NCBI RefSeq assembly: GCF_000143415.4
Contig: NW_003314324.1
Location: forward strand, 1,065,422 to 1,129,421
Direction: 5' to 3'
Source of the DNA: Selaginella moellendorffii
Taxonomy: Eukaryota > Streptophyta > Lycopodiopsida > Selaginellales > Selaginellaceae
DNA: 64,000 bases
A program made the position numbers and the translations under genes. The notes beneath the pieces were generated by a model. The model was not told the DNA's origin. It ran no database searches and saw only the letters and a list, made by a program, of their open reading frames with translations. Shown piece after piece: positions 54,205 to 64,000 of the stretch (within the stretch, counting starts at the first letter, position 1; each line of letters opens with the position of its first letter).

Positions 54205-54857
54205 CTAGGTATATCCATTGGTTTTTCTAAAAAAAATTCCTTTGGAAAAACCATTAGTATGGACATAGTCTTTATACACAAAGTTTTCTTCCAGGAACGC
54301 TGTCCCTGCACTAGCCATTACAAGGCCTGCAACTATAAGCTTGAGAATGATCTCCTGAGGAATTCCTGTAGCAACAGTAAACACCACTGTGGCCGTTTGT
54401 GTTGTGTTCTTACAGATGCTCGATCGATACCAACAGCACACACTGAATTGCTCCTCGTGTAGGAACGCATTCAAAGCTTTCAAGGTCGCTGGGAGAGTTC
54501 TCATTGGATCAATGGCAGGCAATCACTTTACCTATTTCTTGGACAGAACAGTCGATGGACAGAACAGTCGATGGTAAAGGCTGGGTTTTGCTAGTTCCAG
54601 CGGCCCACTTCGGCTCACCATTGCCATGCTTGCGAAGCCAGTAGAACAAACCTGTCTGCTTGAGTGTGAGTAAACGTAATCTGCGAATACTTGGTGTTGG
54701 TGTCTCCTCCTGTTGCCAAAAACTTCTTCTCTTGGCCTTGAAGAACTATCATGTCGCCATCGTAAACTTTGTTGGAAGTCCAGTGTTCGTGCCATCGTGG
54801 TACCAAAGAGAGAGTTAAAAAAGATCTAAGAATGACATGGAACTTGCCTGCCCCCAA
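54205..54857 (-). CDS. Unrecognised minus-strand ORF pair with membrane helix
   Basis: A frame at 54857-54615 contains 'KVYDGDMIVLQGQEKKFLA' and 'TQADRFVLLASQAWQW' and ends near a possible donor (caatg|gtgagcc). A second frame at 54522-54205 contains 'TATVVFTVATGIPQEIILKL' and the helix 'LIVAGLVMASAGTAF'. They could be exons of one gene, but no ATG could be placed. Function unknown. Confidence 0.3.
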
Positions 54858-54881
54858 GCAGGGCCGGGCATGAGAAACGCT

Positions 54882-56483
54882 GATCTTTTCATGGAACGAG
54901 TTAGGAGCAATAGCGATTCGTCTCTGTTTTGTCCGAACAAGGCTCCTGGATTGGCTGACTGCTGGGGTGAAGAGTTTGAAAGCTTGTACACAAGATATGT
55001 CAGTCTCCTTCTAATTCTTTTACGAGCTTAATTTTTTGCAGTGTTTATCAGGGGAGAGCTAAATGTTCCTTATCAGCTGGTTTGCAATTTTGGAATCTCA
55101 GATGGAAACTGGCAATCCGTACATGGTTTTTAAGGTGTGAAGTCAAGGAGTGTCTTCTTATTTCTAACGCTTTTTTCCGTTTCAGGATACTTGCAACACG
55201 AAGAGCAAAATCTGGGGACTATCAAGTGCTCAAATCTCTGCACTGAGATTGTGGAATATACCAGTCCCTCTGAGACAGCCGTGTGTAACCTTGCATCCAT
55301 TGCGTTACCTCGGTTTGTTCGTGAACAAGGAATAAACTCGGAAACGAAACTGGTCGGTAGCAAAGGATGCAAAAATAGAGTTTTTGATTTCCACAAACTG
55401 GCTGAGGTAACACAGCTTTCATGATTCTCTAACATCAACTTGGAGATTGTTTCCAGGTGACAACAGTAGTGACTGAAAACGTAAACAAGATTATTGACAT
55501 CAACTACTACCAGTTGACACAGCAAAGCGCTCAAATCTTCGACATCGTCCAATTGGGATTGGTGTCCAAGGATTAGCTGACGCATTTATTCTCCTTGGGC
55601 TCCCATTCGACTCCGAAGAGGTACAAAGTTTTTTTCTTGTGGCCGTCTTACGTTTTCTCTTTTACAGGCTCGTGATCTGAACAAAGACATTTTTGAGACG
55701 ATCTATTATCATGCCATGAAAACGTCAAGCATTCTGGCAGAATTATATGGAGTTTATGAAACATATCCTGGAAGTCCAGTCAGTAAGGTTCGGGTAGTGA
55801 GTATTATCTTTTTCTGTATCAATGCTTTGTCTTTCCAGGGAGTCTTTCAACCAGATATGTGGAACGTTATACCGTCTGGTCGTTGGGATTGGGCAGCCTT
55901 GAAGGAAATGGTCGCCCGCCATGGAGTACGCAATTCCTTGCTTGTTGCTCCAATGCCGACAGCATCAACAAGCCAAATTCTTGGAAACAACGAGTGTTTT
56001 GAGTCTTACATCCAATATTTACACTCGACGCGCTCTAAGGTATGCCTTCTTTCTGTATCAGCTGTGATACTTATGTTGCCTGCTACAGTGGTGAATTTGT
56101 TGTGGTTAACAAGCATCTGCTGAACGATTTGACCGATTTGGGAATATGGACACCGGATCTGAATATACAGGTTGGTTTGTGCATACATTGACCAAAGCCA
56201 AAGCCTGAACATTCATATGGAGCAGCCCACAACGACCAAATTGACTTCACTATTTCTATGCCTGTCCTCAACAAAATTAACTTCAGGGCCTAAAGACTGG
56301 TATGTATTATCTACGATCGCAAGCTGCTGCGGACGCTATCAAGTTCACTGTCGATACGGCCTCATTAAAGGTAGGATTCTATTTTCTACGGTTTTAATCT
56401 AGCCATCTCTTCTGTACCAGAGTCCTACAAAGTCAACCGACAGAAGAGCTATTAGCGCAGATGGTTTTCTCACTCGAGAATCG
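54882..56483 (+). pseudogene. Truncated copy of the RNR1 3' half
   Basis: The copy matches about 45360-47227 of RNR1, exons and introns alike, beginning inside the exon that reads '[13 protein letters not shown]'. Damage: the codons for 'RKSNQQ' are lost near 55201, part of 'SAQKL' near 55075, a single C near 55510 (frameshift in 'NYYPVDTAK'), an altered 'PYTSN' near 56000, a deletion of about 170 bp at 56163-56180, and another near 56252. The ATP cone, the first redox Cys exon and the start codon are absent. It cannot make a functional enzyme. Confidence 0.93.
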
Positions 56484-56953
56484 TGAGAACTGCTTAGCGT
56501 GTGGTAGCTAGGTACTTGGTTAGAATGCGTTTTACGCTACGTGGGCCAGCAGAGCTCTAACTTAGTGCTCAGTAATCTACACTCGAAGGCCTGTATATGA
56601 TATTTGAGGTAAGAAATCCTGTTCCGAACTTCTGGGATCCGTTTTGGGTGTGAGCGTTGACGCCAGTTACAGGTGACTAGAAAGAAGAACCTGATGCGTT
56701 TATCCTTATAAAATTGTCCTCTTTGGGGTTTTAATCGCTCTATTTCACGCAGCGTAGCTCAGCGGTCATCGTCTTCAGCCACTCTGAGTATACTTATGCT
56801 TTCAATTTTCGTTTCTCATCTAGTCTCTTAAGCAGTGACGAAGATGCGATTACTGGATCTCTCGGCCGTAAGGTACGCCCAATGACTGATAGTAGGACAT
56901 AGATCTGTCTGGTTATTTTCTCCGTGGAGAGTTTAGATCTCTCTCACAGAAAG

Positions 56954-57740
56954 ATGGAAGGCTTGAGCAGAAGCGAGCCTTCAGATTCAAGGGGGTTTAC
57001 ACAGGATGGTGAACGATGGCTCGAAGCAGACAAGCACGTATCAGCTGTTGTCGACTAGCACAGAAGCAGGGAAGCATTTTTATCGATACGTTGTTTGGTA
57101 AGGGCGCCAAACAGAGAATTGGCATCTCTGAATTCTGTGCTACTTGGATATGGTATGCGTTTTGTTTCTTTACTTAGCATTGAGTTTTAACTTTCTGTCT
57201 TCCAGACATTGGTATCATGAGCGGAGCGGTCTTGTTCATAAAGGAGGATCTGAAAATTCATGAGCTACAGGAAGAGGTTCCGGTAGGCTCGCTAAACTTG
57301 ATATCTTTAGTCGATGGAGTTTTAGCAGGCAGGCTTTCGGACTCCATTGGCCGAAAGAAAACAATGGCAATAGCTTCTGTCATATTCTTTCTCGGAGCAG
57401 GGGTGATGGGGCTGACTCCAAATTTTGGTATCTTGCTGGGTGGCCGTATAGTGGCAGGGATAGGAGTAGGATTTGGGCTTATGATAGCACCAGTCTACAC
57501 TGCAGAGTTGGCACCAGCAGCAAGCAGGGGTGCTTTGGTTTCGTTTCCAGAGACTTTTATCAACTTGGGAATACTGCTGGGATACATTGTCAGTTACTTG
57601 CTGTCGGGATGAGACTGATGCTCGGGGCAGGATGCATCCCAGCAATCGTTCTGGCCGTTGGTGTTCTTTTCATGCCAGAATCACCAAGGAGGAAGTGGTC
57701 CTTTTCAAGACCTCGAGAAGCAACCAAGAAGTGAAGAGAA
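56954..57740 (+). pseudogene. Truncated copy of the transporter 5' half
   Basis: After a copy of the RNR1-transporter spacer (56484-56953), the sequence follows the transporter from its ATG (about 56954) to the position equivalent to 48545. Exon 1 has lost the codons around 'TGLLM' and has an altered end ('ttggtaagggcgcc'). Exon 2 is open from 'DIGIMSGAVLFIKEDLKI' to 'YLLSG', then a deletion creates a stop at about 57610. Further deletion removes 'WLVMQSRIPEA'. The homology stops at about 57740, at the border of the copia relic. Confidence 0.93.
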
Positions 57741-57759
57741 AATGAGTTACAATTCACAT

Positions 57760-59125
57760 GTCAATCATGCTCTATATGCAAGCTATTCCTGACTGATTGG
57801 TGCGTGATTCCTGGAGACCTGAGCAAACCAACAACTGCTACCTTCCACACGCCCTCCTTGATCTACTTCATGTATTCCAAGTTTTCTCCTGAGGTGGAAA
57901 AACTGTGCCTCATCCAATGCCTTCGTAAAGATGTCTGCTATTTGCTGCCTTGTTGGAATATACTCCAGGGTCTGTTTTTTCTTGACTTGGCCACAAACAA
58001 AATGATTTTGAATCTCTATATGCTTTGTCCACCCATGAATCACGATGGCAATGCAGCTTCTGCTATCTGTAAAAAGTGGAGTGGCATCCTTTTGCTCATG
58101 TCCAAGTTCCTGTAGCATAAGCCTTAGCCATACTATCTCCTATGTTGCTGCTGAAGCTGCTACATACTCTGCTTCTGCACTGGAAAGAGCCACCACACTT
58201 TGTTTTTTACTCAGCTAGTTCACTGCTTCCCCAGAAAGTAAACATCATACTCCAGATGTTGATTGCCTAGTATCCACATCGCCTGCCTAATCTGCATCCA
58301 AGTATGCAACGAGTTTGAGTGTAGAGCTAAACCAAACTGCTTAGTCCCTTTGAGATATCTCAATACTCATTTGGCTGCCTTCATGTGTTTCTCTGCCGGA
58401 CAAGAGGTGTAGCGATTGAGTACTCCAACTGCAAAAGCAATGTCAAGCCATGTGCAAGTGGAGATGTATAAAAGGCTGCCAACAAGTTTCTAGTATGGTC
58501 TAATATCTTGAAGTACCTCAAGCACAAAAGATTGAGAGTTTTGTACTAAAGACTATTGGTGTTGGAGCCGACTTGCACTCTGTTATGCTGTGTTCATGAA
58601 GTATCTTATCAACTTGTGCACACTGTGTGATTGCAATGCAGAAATGATTTGGGCTTTGATGAACTTCCTTACCAAGGATTTTTTGGACCTTCCCAAGATC
58701 TGTCATCCTATACCACTACATCAAAATTTGCTTAACCTTTTTAAGGTACTCTTCTCCATTGCTAACAGGTAAACAATCATTGACATACACTGCTATGACC
58801 AAAAAATCTATTCCTTCTTGCTTCTAATAAAGGTTTCCATATGAGTTGAGCTTTTGGAAACCTTCTCCTGCAAGAAATTATCCAAGCACTTATACCACTC
58901 CTTTGATGCCTATTTTAGCCCATAGATGGATTTTCTTAGCTCCCAAACAAAGTCAAGACTTGTTTCAAAACCTTCTAGTTTATGCATGAAGATCTCCTTG
59001 TTCAAAGTGGCATTTAGAAAAGCTATCTTGATGTTTATATGATGAACATGTAAACCAAACTTAGCAGCAAAAGCTTTTAGTGTCCTCAAACTTGTCACCT
59101 TCACTGTAGTGCATGTGGTTTTCAT
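57760..59125 (-). mobile_element. Ty1/copia retrotransposon relic (RT and RNase H)
   Basis: On the minus strand, three open pieces lie in pol order. From 59125 to 58910 is reverse transcriptase N-terminal to 'AFLNATLNKEIFMHKLEGF', then 'WELRKSIYGLK'. From 58706 to 58518 is the RT C-terminal part, 'MTDLGKVQKILGKEVHQ'. From 58118 to 57783 is RNase H, including 'TKHIEIQNHFVC' and 'TRQQIADIFTKAL'. Stops and frameshifts separate them. No gag, protease, integrase or clear LTR was found in this stretch. It ends against the transporter copy on one side and against a repeat at 59107 on the other. Confidence 0.88.
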
Positions 59126-59700
59126 TTTTTATCTTATGATGATTTATTATAGGATAACTATGAAGTGGAACTTAAACTTTTCATATATCACATATCACAT
59201 GCCACATGCCACATATTATATATTGAAGGATAACAAAGTAGAACCAAAATTTCAAAGCCTTAAGCCATTAAATGAAGGAACAAAACCAAAATCCCAAGCA
59301 TAAAGCTTAGAAGCAAAAGTACTGAAGTATGCATTGACTCTTGAATGTAAAGCTTAAGGAGTGAAGGGACAAGAGTATGGAGTGATTTAGAACAATCCTA
59401 GAGCATCTAACATCCTAATATTAAGATTAGCATGCAATATGGAGCTAAATAGAGTTTGGCATTATTTCAACATACCGATGGCTTAACACAAGGATATGGT
59501 ACTCCACTAGCTAGCATAGTGTGGAACTTCAACTTAGACTTAAGCCAAATATAGAACAAGGACAAATATGAAATAATAGCTAGACTATATCTCAGATTGG
59601 TTAGCTATACCCAACCTACCCACCATCCCTACTATACATTTAGAACCCTCCATAGCCCCCCTCCCCCCTTGAGGAATGCACACTTTGGGCTTGTACTTTT
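59107..59700 (+). repeat. Repeat A, decayed copy of the sequence at 63451
   Basis: It begins 'gtagtgcatgtggtttt' and matches repeat B (63451-64000) in the same order for at least 550 bp. Most differences are C in B to T in A, or G in B to A in A. It ends in the motif 'ccctactatacattt' and a C-rich tract. Confidence 0.85.
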
Positions 59701-60039
59701 AGCTAAGCCCATAGGCCTGACTACTAATCCCACTATCCTTTAGGACTTCCTCACCATATGACTGTATCCTTAGTCACTACACCAGAGGATTGCTCCTTTT
59801 CTATTCCACAATCTAGGATTTTAAGACAACATTTCAGAACACTATAGCCCTACATGAGCACCCCACCTTCCACCTTTAGGTGCTCTAGCCATGGGCTAGA
59901 GCGAGGTTTCGTTGAGCCACACCAGGTATCTAAGTAGGTAATGCCACCCATGTTTGGACTAGGAACATCGACCATTTGATCTCCCAAAGGAACTAGAGCT
60001 AGCTCTTGAACACTTCACCAAGCTACCCCACTGTCGCGC

Positions 60040-60545
60040 ATGTGACTTCGGGTATCGAAAGATACTTGTCGGCTAGTACTTACGGACTCTCTCTCCTTAC
60101 TGCCACGACGGCAGGAGGTCAGTACTGCTGGTTCCCTTTATGGTCTCCGCCCAAGCTAGTTGAGAAACTGGTCAGCACATGTGCACTTAGATCGGAAGGG
60201 CACTAAGGAAGGAAATCCTAAGTTGTCATTAAGTCAAGCATACTTGACACGGTGATGAGAAACTCATGATGTTGACTTGCACTTGCTAGTGTTGGGAACC
60301 CCCGCGATATTGAGACTAGTCCCTCAATATTCGCTAGATGATAGCTTACCGTGTTTGCCAAACACCCTCGCTATCACGCCCTTTGTGTTAGTCTCGTTTC
60401 GGTCCCAAATGCTATTTATGGAAAGTGTCTAGATTCGCTCATTTGGCATATCTACGGAATGTTGAGGTCGGCCTGAACACAATGGTGTTCGTCCCATGTC
60501 CAAATTCGCAATCTAAGGCCATTCCATATTTAGTAAGTTTTGAGC
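60040..60545 (+). repeat. Repeat C, GC-rich copy
   Basis: It runs from 'gtgacttcgggtatcgaaag' to 'cctggtactaa' and has a matching, more AT-rich partner in the same orientation at 62735-63250. Gene content: none. Confidence 0.8.
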
Positions 60546-60584
60546 TTGTCCCAGAGACTAACTCCTGGTACTAAGGGTGGCTTG

Positions 60585-61010
60585 GGGTGAAAGCCCAAAG
60601 CGTGTGTCCCTCAAGGGGGGGGGGCTGTGGGGGGTTCCAAATGTATAGTAGGGATAGTGGTTGGAATGCATGTCCGACCACCTGAGACATTAGTTTGGCT
60701 CCCGCTGGGCTGTGTCGCTCCTTGTTCTGCGTCCGGCTTGGGTCTAAGCCCAAGCTCCACGCTGCTCTAGTCGGTGGAGTACCCTCCTTCTCGCGTTAGG
60801 CCACCGGTATGCCAAAATTGTGCCAGACTCCGTCTGACACCATTTTGCGTGCAGGTGCTGGATACGGGGAGCTGGTGCTCGTGGGATTGTACCGGACCCT
60901 CGTTTCGTAGCGCAACGGGCTTGGAGTTCGGCTCCAAATTCAGGTGCGCTACACCCACTGGTAAGTCTGTATTCACTCTAGCCTTGGACTCCTTAATGGA
61001 TATATCATCA
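60585..61010 (-). repeat. Inverted copy of repeats A/B
   Basis: The plus strand here matches the reverse complement of 63500-63990: 'gtatagtagggatagtgg', 'cggcttgggtctaag', 'ggtggagtacc', 'gttaggccacc' and 'ttttgcgtgc' occur in the expected order. It is thus inverted relative to repeat A, with repeat C between them. Confidence 0.8.
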
Positions 61011-61089
61011 CCCAACACGTGGGCATAACCTTCCCTGGGTCACACTGGCCTTTCTTGGCCAAACTAGTTCCACTAAGATCTAACCCCCA

Positions 61090-61420
61090 CACTCTCCCTA
61101 CTATACTTTTGGAACCCTCTATAGCCCCCCTACCACCCGGGGGACAATTACTTTGGGAAGGCCCAAGGCCCTAGGAAGGGCAAGGACCAATGAGCTGTAA
61201 GGTACTTGAATTTCCTTGGGTGGCCCCTCCAACACCATTCGAGTCCATGCTCACTCCCACCCAAGGCCCCTCAACCCTAGTCTTAACCTCAAGTCAATTT
61301 GGAAGCACTACTGAAGAGTTCCTTCAAGATTAGTTCCTAAACCTCACTATCCCTACTATATTTTTGGAACCCCCTATAGCCCCCCCCGGGAGACATACAC
61401 TTTGGGCTTTCACTCCACAA
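61090..61420 (+). repeat. Two copies of a ~75-bp C-tract motif
   Basis: At about 61095-61165 and 61345-61415, 'ccctactata' is followed by 'ttttggaaccc', 'tatagccccc' and then 'cactttggg' or 'tactttggg'. The same motif is also at 59622-59700 (plus) and 60585-60660 (minus), and the first part reappears at the window end. Confidence 0.85.
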
Positions 61421-61429
61421 CTTGTATTA

Positions 61430-61665
61430 GTATTCAGACTCAATCTTAGACTTGATCTCGGACCCGACCTTGAACTTAGTCTTAGACTTGGTCTCGAACC
61501 TAATTTCAGATATCAGATTCAGTCTCAATCTCGGTCTTAGACTCGGTCTTGGACTTGGTCTTGAACTCGGTCTTAGAGTCAATCTCAAACTCAATTTCGG
61601 ACTCGGTCTCGAACTTGGTCTCAAAGTCAGTCTTGGACTTGATCTTGAACTTAGTCTCACCAATA
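61430..61665. repeat. Degenerate tandem repeat around 'ctcggtcttggactt'
   Basis: A 12- to 18-bp unit such as 'gactcggtctt' is repeated about fifteen times with variation. Frames through it on both strands are open and low in complexity, and should not be taken for genes. Confidence 0.9.
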
Positions 61666-61904
61666 ACCTCCTTATCATTTTGGTTATGCTTTCGGGGATG
61701 CTTTAGCATTGGGGAGTTGGTTCCTTATAGTTCCTTATTTGGTTTAAAAGAGCGTGATAGTTTAAATAACTCTAACTACCTGTTTATAATAATCTATCTA
61801 AACCTTACCGACGGGTTTGGTTTCTTTGCTCATGAGGGTTGGGACCTCTAACTTCTCACTATGTCCCTGTAGGGGTATATCACACTTTTGTAAGCTAGTG
61901 TAAG

Positions 61905-62480
61905 CAACCAAAGGGAACAATTCGAGAGATAATCTATGAGGTTCAAATATAAAGGGAAAGGGCCCATGAATAAGAGTGCACCCCCTTTTCCAATCGGTTA
62001 AGGGTCTTGGGATATTTGGGGTTAAGCGTCCTTGCTGGGCTGGGTGACCTCCCAGGAACTCAAAGTTCATGAGTTTACATTTGGTATCAAAAGGGTCTCG
62101 AGTCCGACTCTATTGGTTGGCTAAAAGAATCACACCACATATTGATTGACATTTGGTTGGTTCAATTTGCTCCCGCTAAGCTTGACCCAAGGGGTAGGGT
62201 GTCAAGAGAGTAGGGCTCTTGAGAGAGTTGTGGCTCTTAGCTTCTATTCACGAGGGCATGAACTTGTAGGGAAGTGTGGTGGATTGTAAACAACTAAAGG
62301 GAACCACTTGAGAGACGATCTATGGAGTTCAAATATAGAGGAAAAGGGCCCATGAATAAAAGTGCACCCTCTTTTCCAATTAGTTCAGGGTCTTGGGATA
62401 TTTGAGGTTAAGTGTCCTTGGGTTTAAATCGTATTGGGCTAGGTGACCTCTTGGGAACTCCAAATTCATGAGTTTACAGC
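61905..62480. repeat. Direct repeat pair, ~175 bp each
   Basis: Copies at 61905-62078 and 62285-62480 share 'gggcccatgaata', 'gggtcttgggatattt' and 'catgagtttaca' in order. The 3' copy has about 15 extra bases near 62425. They are in direct orientation, about 375 bp apart. Confidence 0.88.
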
Positions 62481-62734
62481 TAGATGCCACATAGAGCAGC
62501 AAGGGTGGTTAACTTCGTTAGTTATTTCCTTGTCAGTGATAGTTAGAAGGTGTCTAAATTATAGTGCATTTACGTTAAACAGAGAGGTTACTTTAACTCA
62601 TTTAAGTTAGCACATTTTTCACAAAATGTGAACATCATGAATTTTTTTTGGAGTTGTTTCCTTGGCAGGGTTATAAACTAAAGTATGCATTGACAAAGAC
62701 GTCAATCTTCCCTAAGGGGGGGGAGAGTGTCATA

Positions 62735-63250
62735 AATATGACTGTGGGTATCAAAAGTTATTTGTCAGTTAGTCCTTTTAAATATTCTTTCTTTACTACC
62801 ATAAGAGCAAGAGGTCGATATTGCTAGATCTTTTATTAGTCTCCAATATTGCAAGGGTTCCCAACATTAGCAAGTGCAAGCCAACATATAAAGTTTTCAT
62901 ACTGGGCTAAGTATACTCAGCAAGAAAAACATAAAAGTTTCTACTTTATATTTATTCATCATAAGTACATATATGATGATCAATTTCTTAACTAGCTTGG
63001 GTGAGCTTGGTCCCTCAATATTTGCCAAATAATAGCTTACTATATTTGCTAAACACCCTTGCTATCATATATCTTATATTAATTCCATTCAATACCAATT
63101 GCTATTTATAGAAAGTGTCTAGATTTACTAATTTATCATATTTATGGAATGCAGAAATTATCCTAAACAAAATGATGTTGGTCCCATATCTAAATTTAGT
63201 GCCATTCTATATTTAGTAAGTTTTAAGTTAGTCCCAAAGATTAATTACTA
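62735..63250 (+). repeat. Repeat C', decayed copy of 60040-60545
   Basis: It begins 'gactgtgggtatcaaaag' and runs parallel to repeat C, but with T in place of many C and A in place of many G. No coding sequence. Confidence 0.8.
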
Positions 63251-63450
63251 AAGTTTGACCTAGTGGCAGTGTTGGCGAATACGACCATGAACAGAAAGGG
63301 GCTTAGTGGGGACTAAAAAAGGGATATTGGGGAAGGTTATTCCCCATGTTTATAAGCATCCTAAGGATGCTAAGGAGTGGATCTAGGATTATCACTCATG
63401 GATAGATGGCCCAGTCTTTGAGAGACGGGACTGTGATGTAGGTGGTGTTT

Positions 63451-64000
63451 GTAGTGCATGTGGTTTTTACCCTTTATCCTATGGTGATTTACCATAGGAT
63501 AACACCACAAAGCAGAACCTAAACCCTCTTTGTGCCACATGATAGATGCCACGTGTCACATGCCATGTGTCCAAAGGACAGTGGTGTGGAACCCGAGGTT
63601 CAGGGCCTTGGGCCACTGAACGAAGGAACGGTGCCAACCTCCCAAGCATGGAGCCAAGGAGTGATGGAACTGAACCATGGAGCAACTCCCGAGCATATAG
63701 CCCAAGGAGCGAAGGGACAGGAGCCCGAAGTGACTTGGAACAGTCCTGGAGCAATCAGCATCCTAATGCTAGGACCAGCACGCAAAACGAAGCCAAATGG
63801 AGTCTGGCGCTATTTCGGCATACTGGTGGCCTAACATGAGGACATGGGTACTCCACCAACTAGCATGGAATGGAATTTGAACTTAGACCCAAGCCGAATG
63901 CAAAACAAGGACAGGCACGCAAGCGGGAACTAAACTATGCCTCAGGTTGGTCGGCCATGCCCGACCTACCCACTATCCCTACTATACATATCCCTACTAT
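63451..64000 (+). repeat. Repeat B, GC-rich copy, runs off the window
   Basis: It starts 'gtagtgcatgtggttttta' and follows repeat A throughout. The last bases repeat 'atccctactata' twice. The right end lies outside the window. Confidence 0.85.

Noticed and set aside
61427-61710. Low-complexity frames on both strands (Leu/Gly- and Lys/Glu-rich)
   Set aside because: Produced by a degenerate short tandem repeat, open in several frames at once.
1-64000. CRISPR arrays, bacterial operons, phage or plasmid features
   Set aside because: All genes are eukaryotic with spliceosomal introns, and the tandem repeats found are exon duplications, microsatellites or transposon debris without spacer structure.

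Overview
The window is nuclear DNA of a land plant. Genes are compact and rich in exons, introns are mostly 45-100 bp with GT/AG ends, and the gene families are plant-specific: a ZML-type GATA factor, a WRC protein, a class VII receptor-like cytoplasmic kinase, kelch-type ACBP, CYP74, polyol transporter-like MFS and plant VAP. The very short introns, an intronless CYP74 without an obvious plastid leader, and the mix of gene islands with decayed retroelements fit a lycophyte such as Selaginella. The species is an inference, not something the sequence proves.

Layout. 1-4 kb is AT-rich or degenerate, with a fragment of a nearby F-box gene and possible relic exons. An F-box gene follows at 4.0-5.1 kb, broken by an apparent one-base frameshift. 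A minus-strand gene at 5.6-7.4 kb, unrecognised, encodes a secreted protein built largely by tandem amplification of an in-phase 69-bp exon. From 7.7 to 17.2 kb lie BET3 (TRAPP), a STIP/TFIP11 splicing factor with an expanded Gly-Phe-Gln repeat, a kelch acyl-CoA-binding protein and an MSP-domain VAP-like protein. From 18.4 to 27.1 kb, two HARE-HTH proteins (one with an EAR repression motif) surround ATG8 and a WRC protein, followed by a SKA3-like kinetochore candidate. From 28.1 to 47.2 kb are a three-RRM hnRNP H/F-like protein, a double-stranded-RNA-binding DRB, U1-C, an RLCK, SWC2/YL1, a ZML GATA factor, a HAD phosphatase and the ribonucleotide reductase large subunit. An MFS polyol/monosaccharide transporter and a CYP74 oxylipin enzyme complete the intact gene set at about 51.5 kb.

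From 51.5 kb to the end the window is degenerate. It holds a 3' fragment of the transporter, two unrecognised membrane-type ORF clusters, and a truncated copy of the RNR1-transporter gene pair that still carries its intergenic spacer. After these come a Ty1/copia relic and a mosaic of direct and inverted repeats, whose copies differ mostly by C-to-T and G-to-A changes.

The genes serve general cell functions (splicing, chromatin, trafficking, autophagy, DNA precursors, signalling, oxylipins) and do not form one pathway. Several pairs are divergent with short shared upstream regions: 7416-7699, 30232-31576, 40406-40993 and 43612-43989. The most notable things for follow-up are the exon-amplified secreted protein at 5599-7415, the shared intron-phase pattern of the WRC and HARE-HTH genes, and the segmental duplication with its adjoining repeat mosaic.
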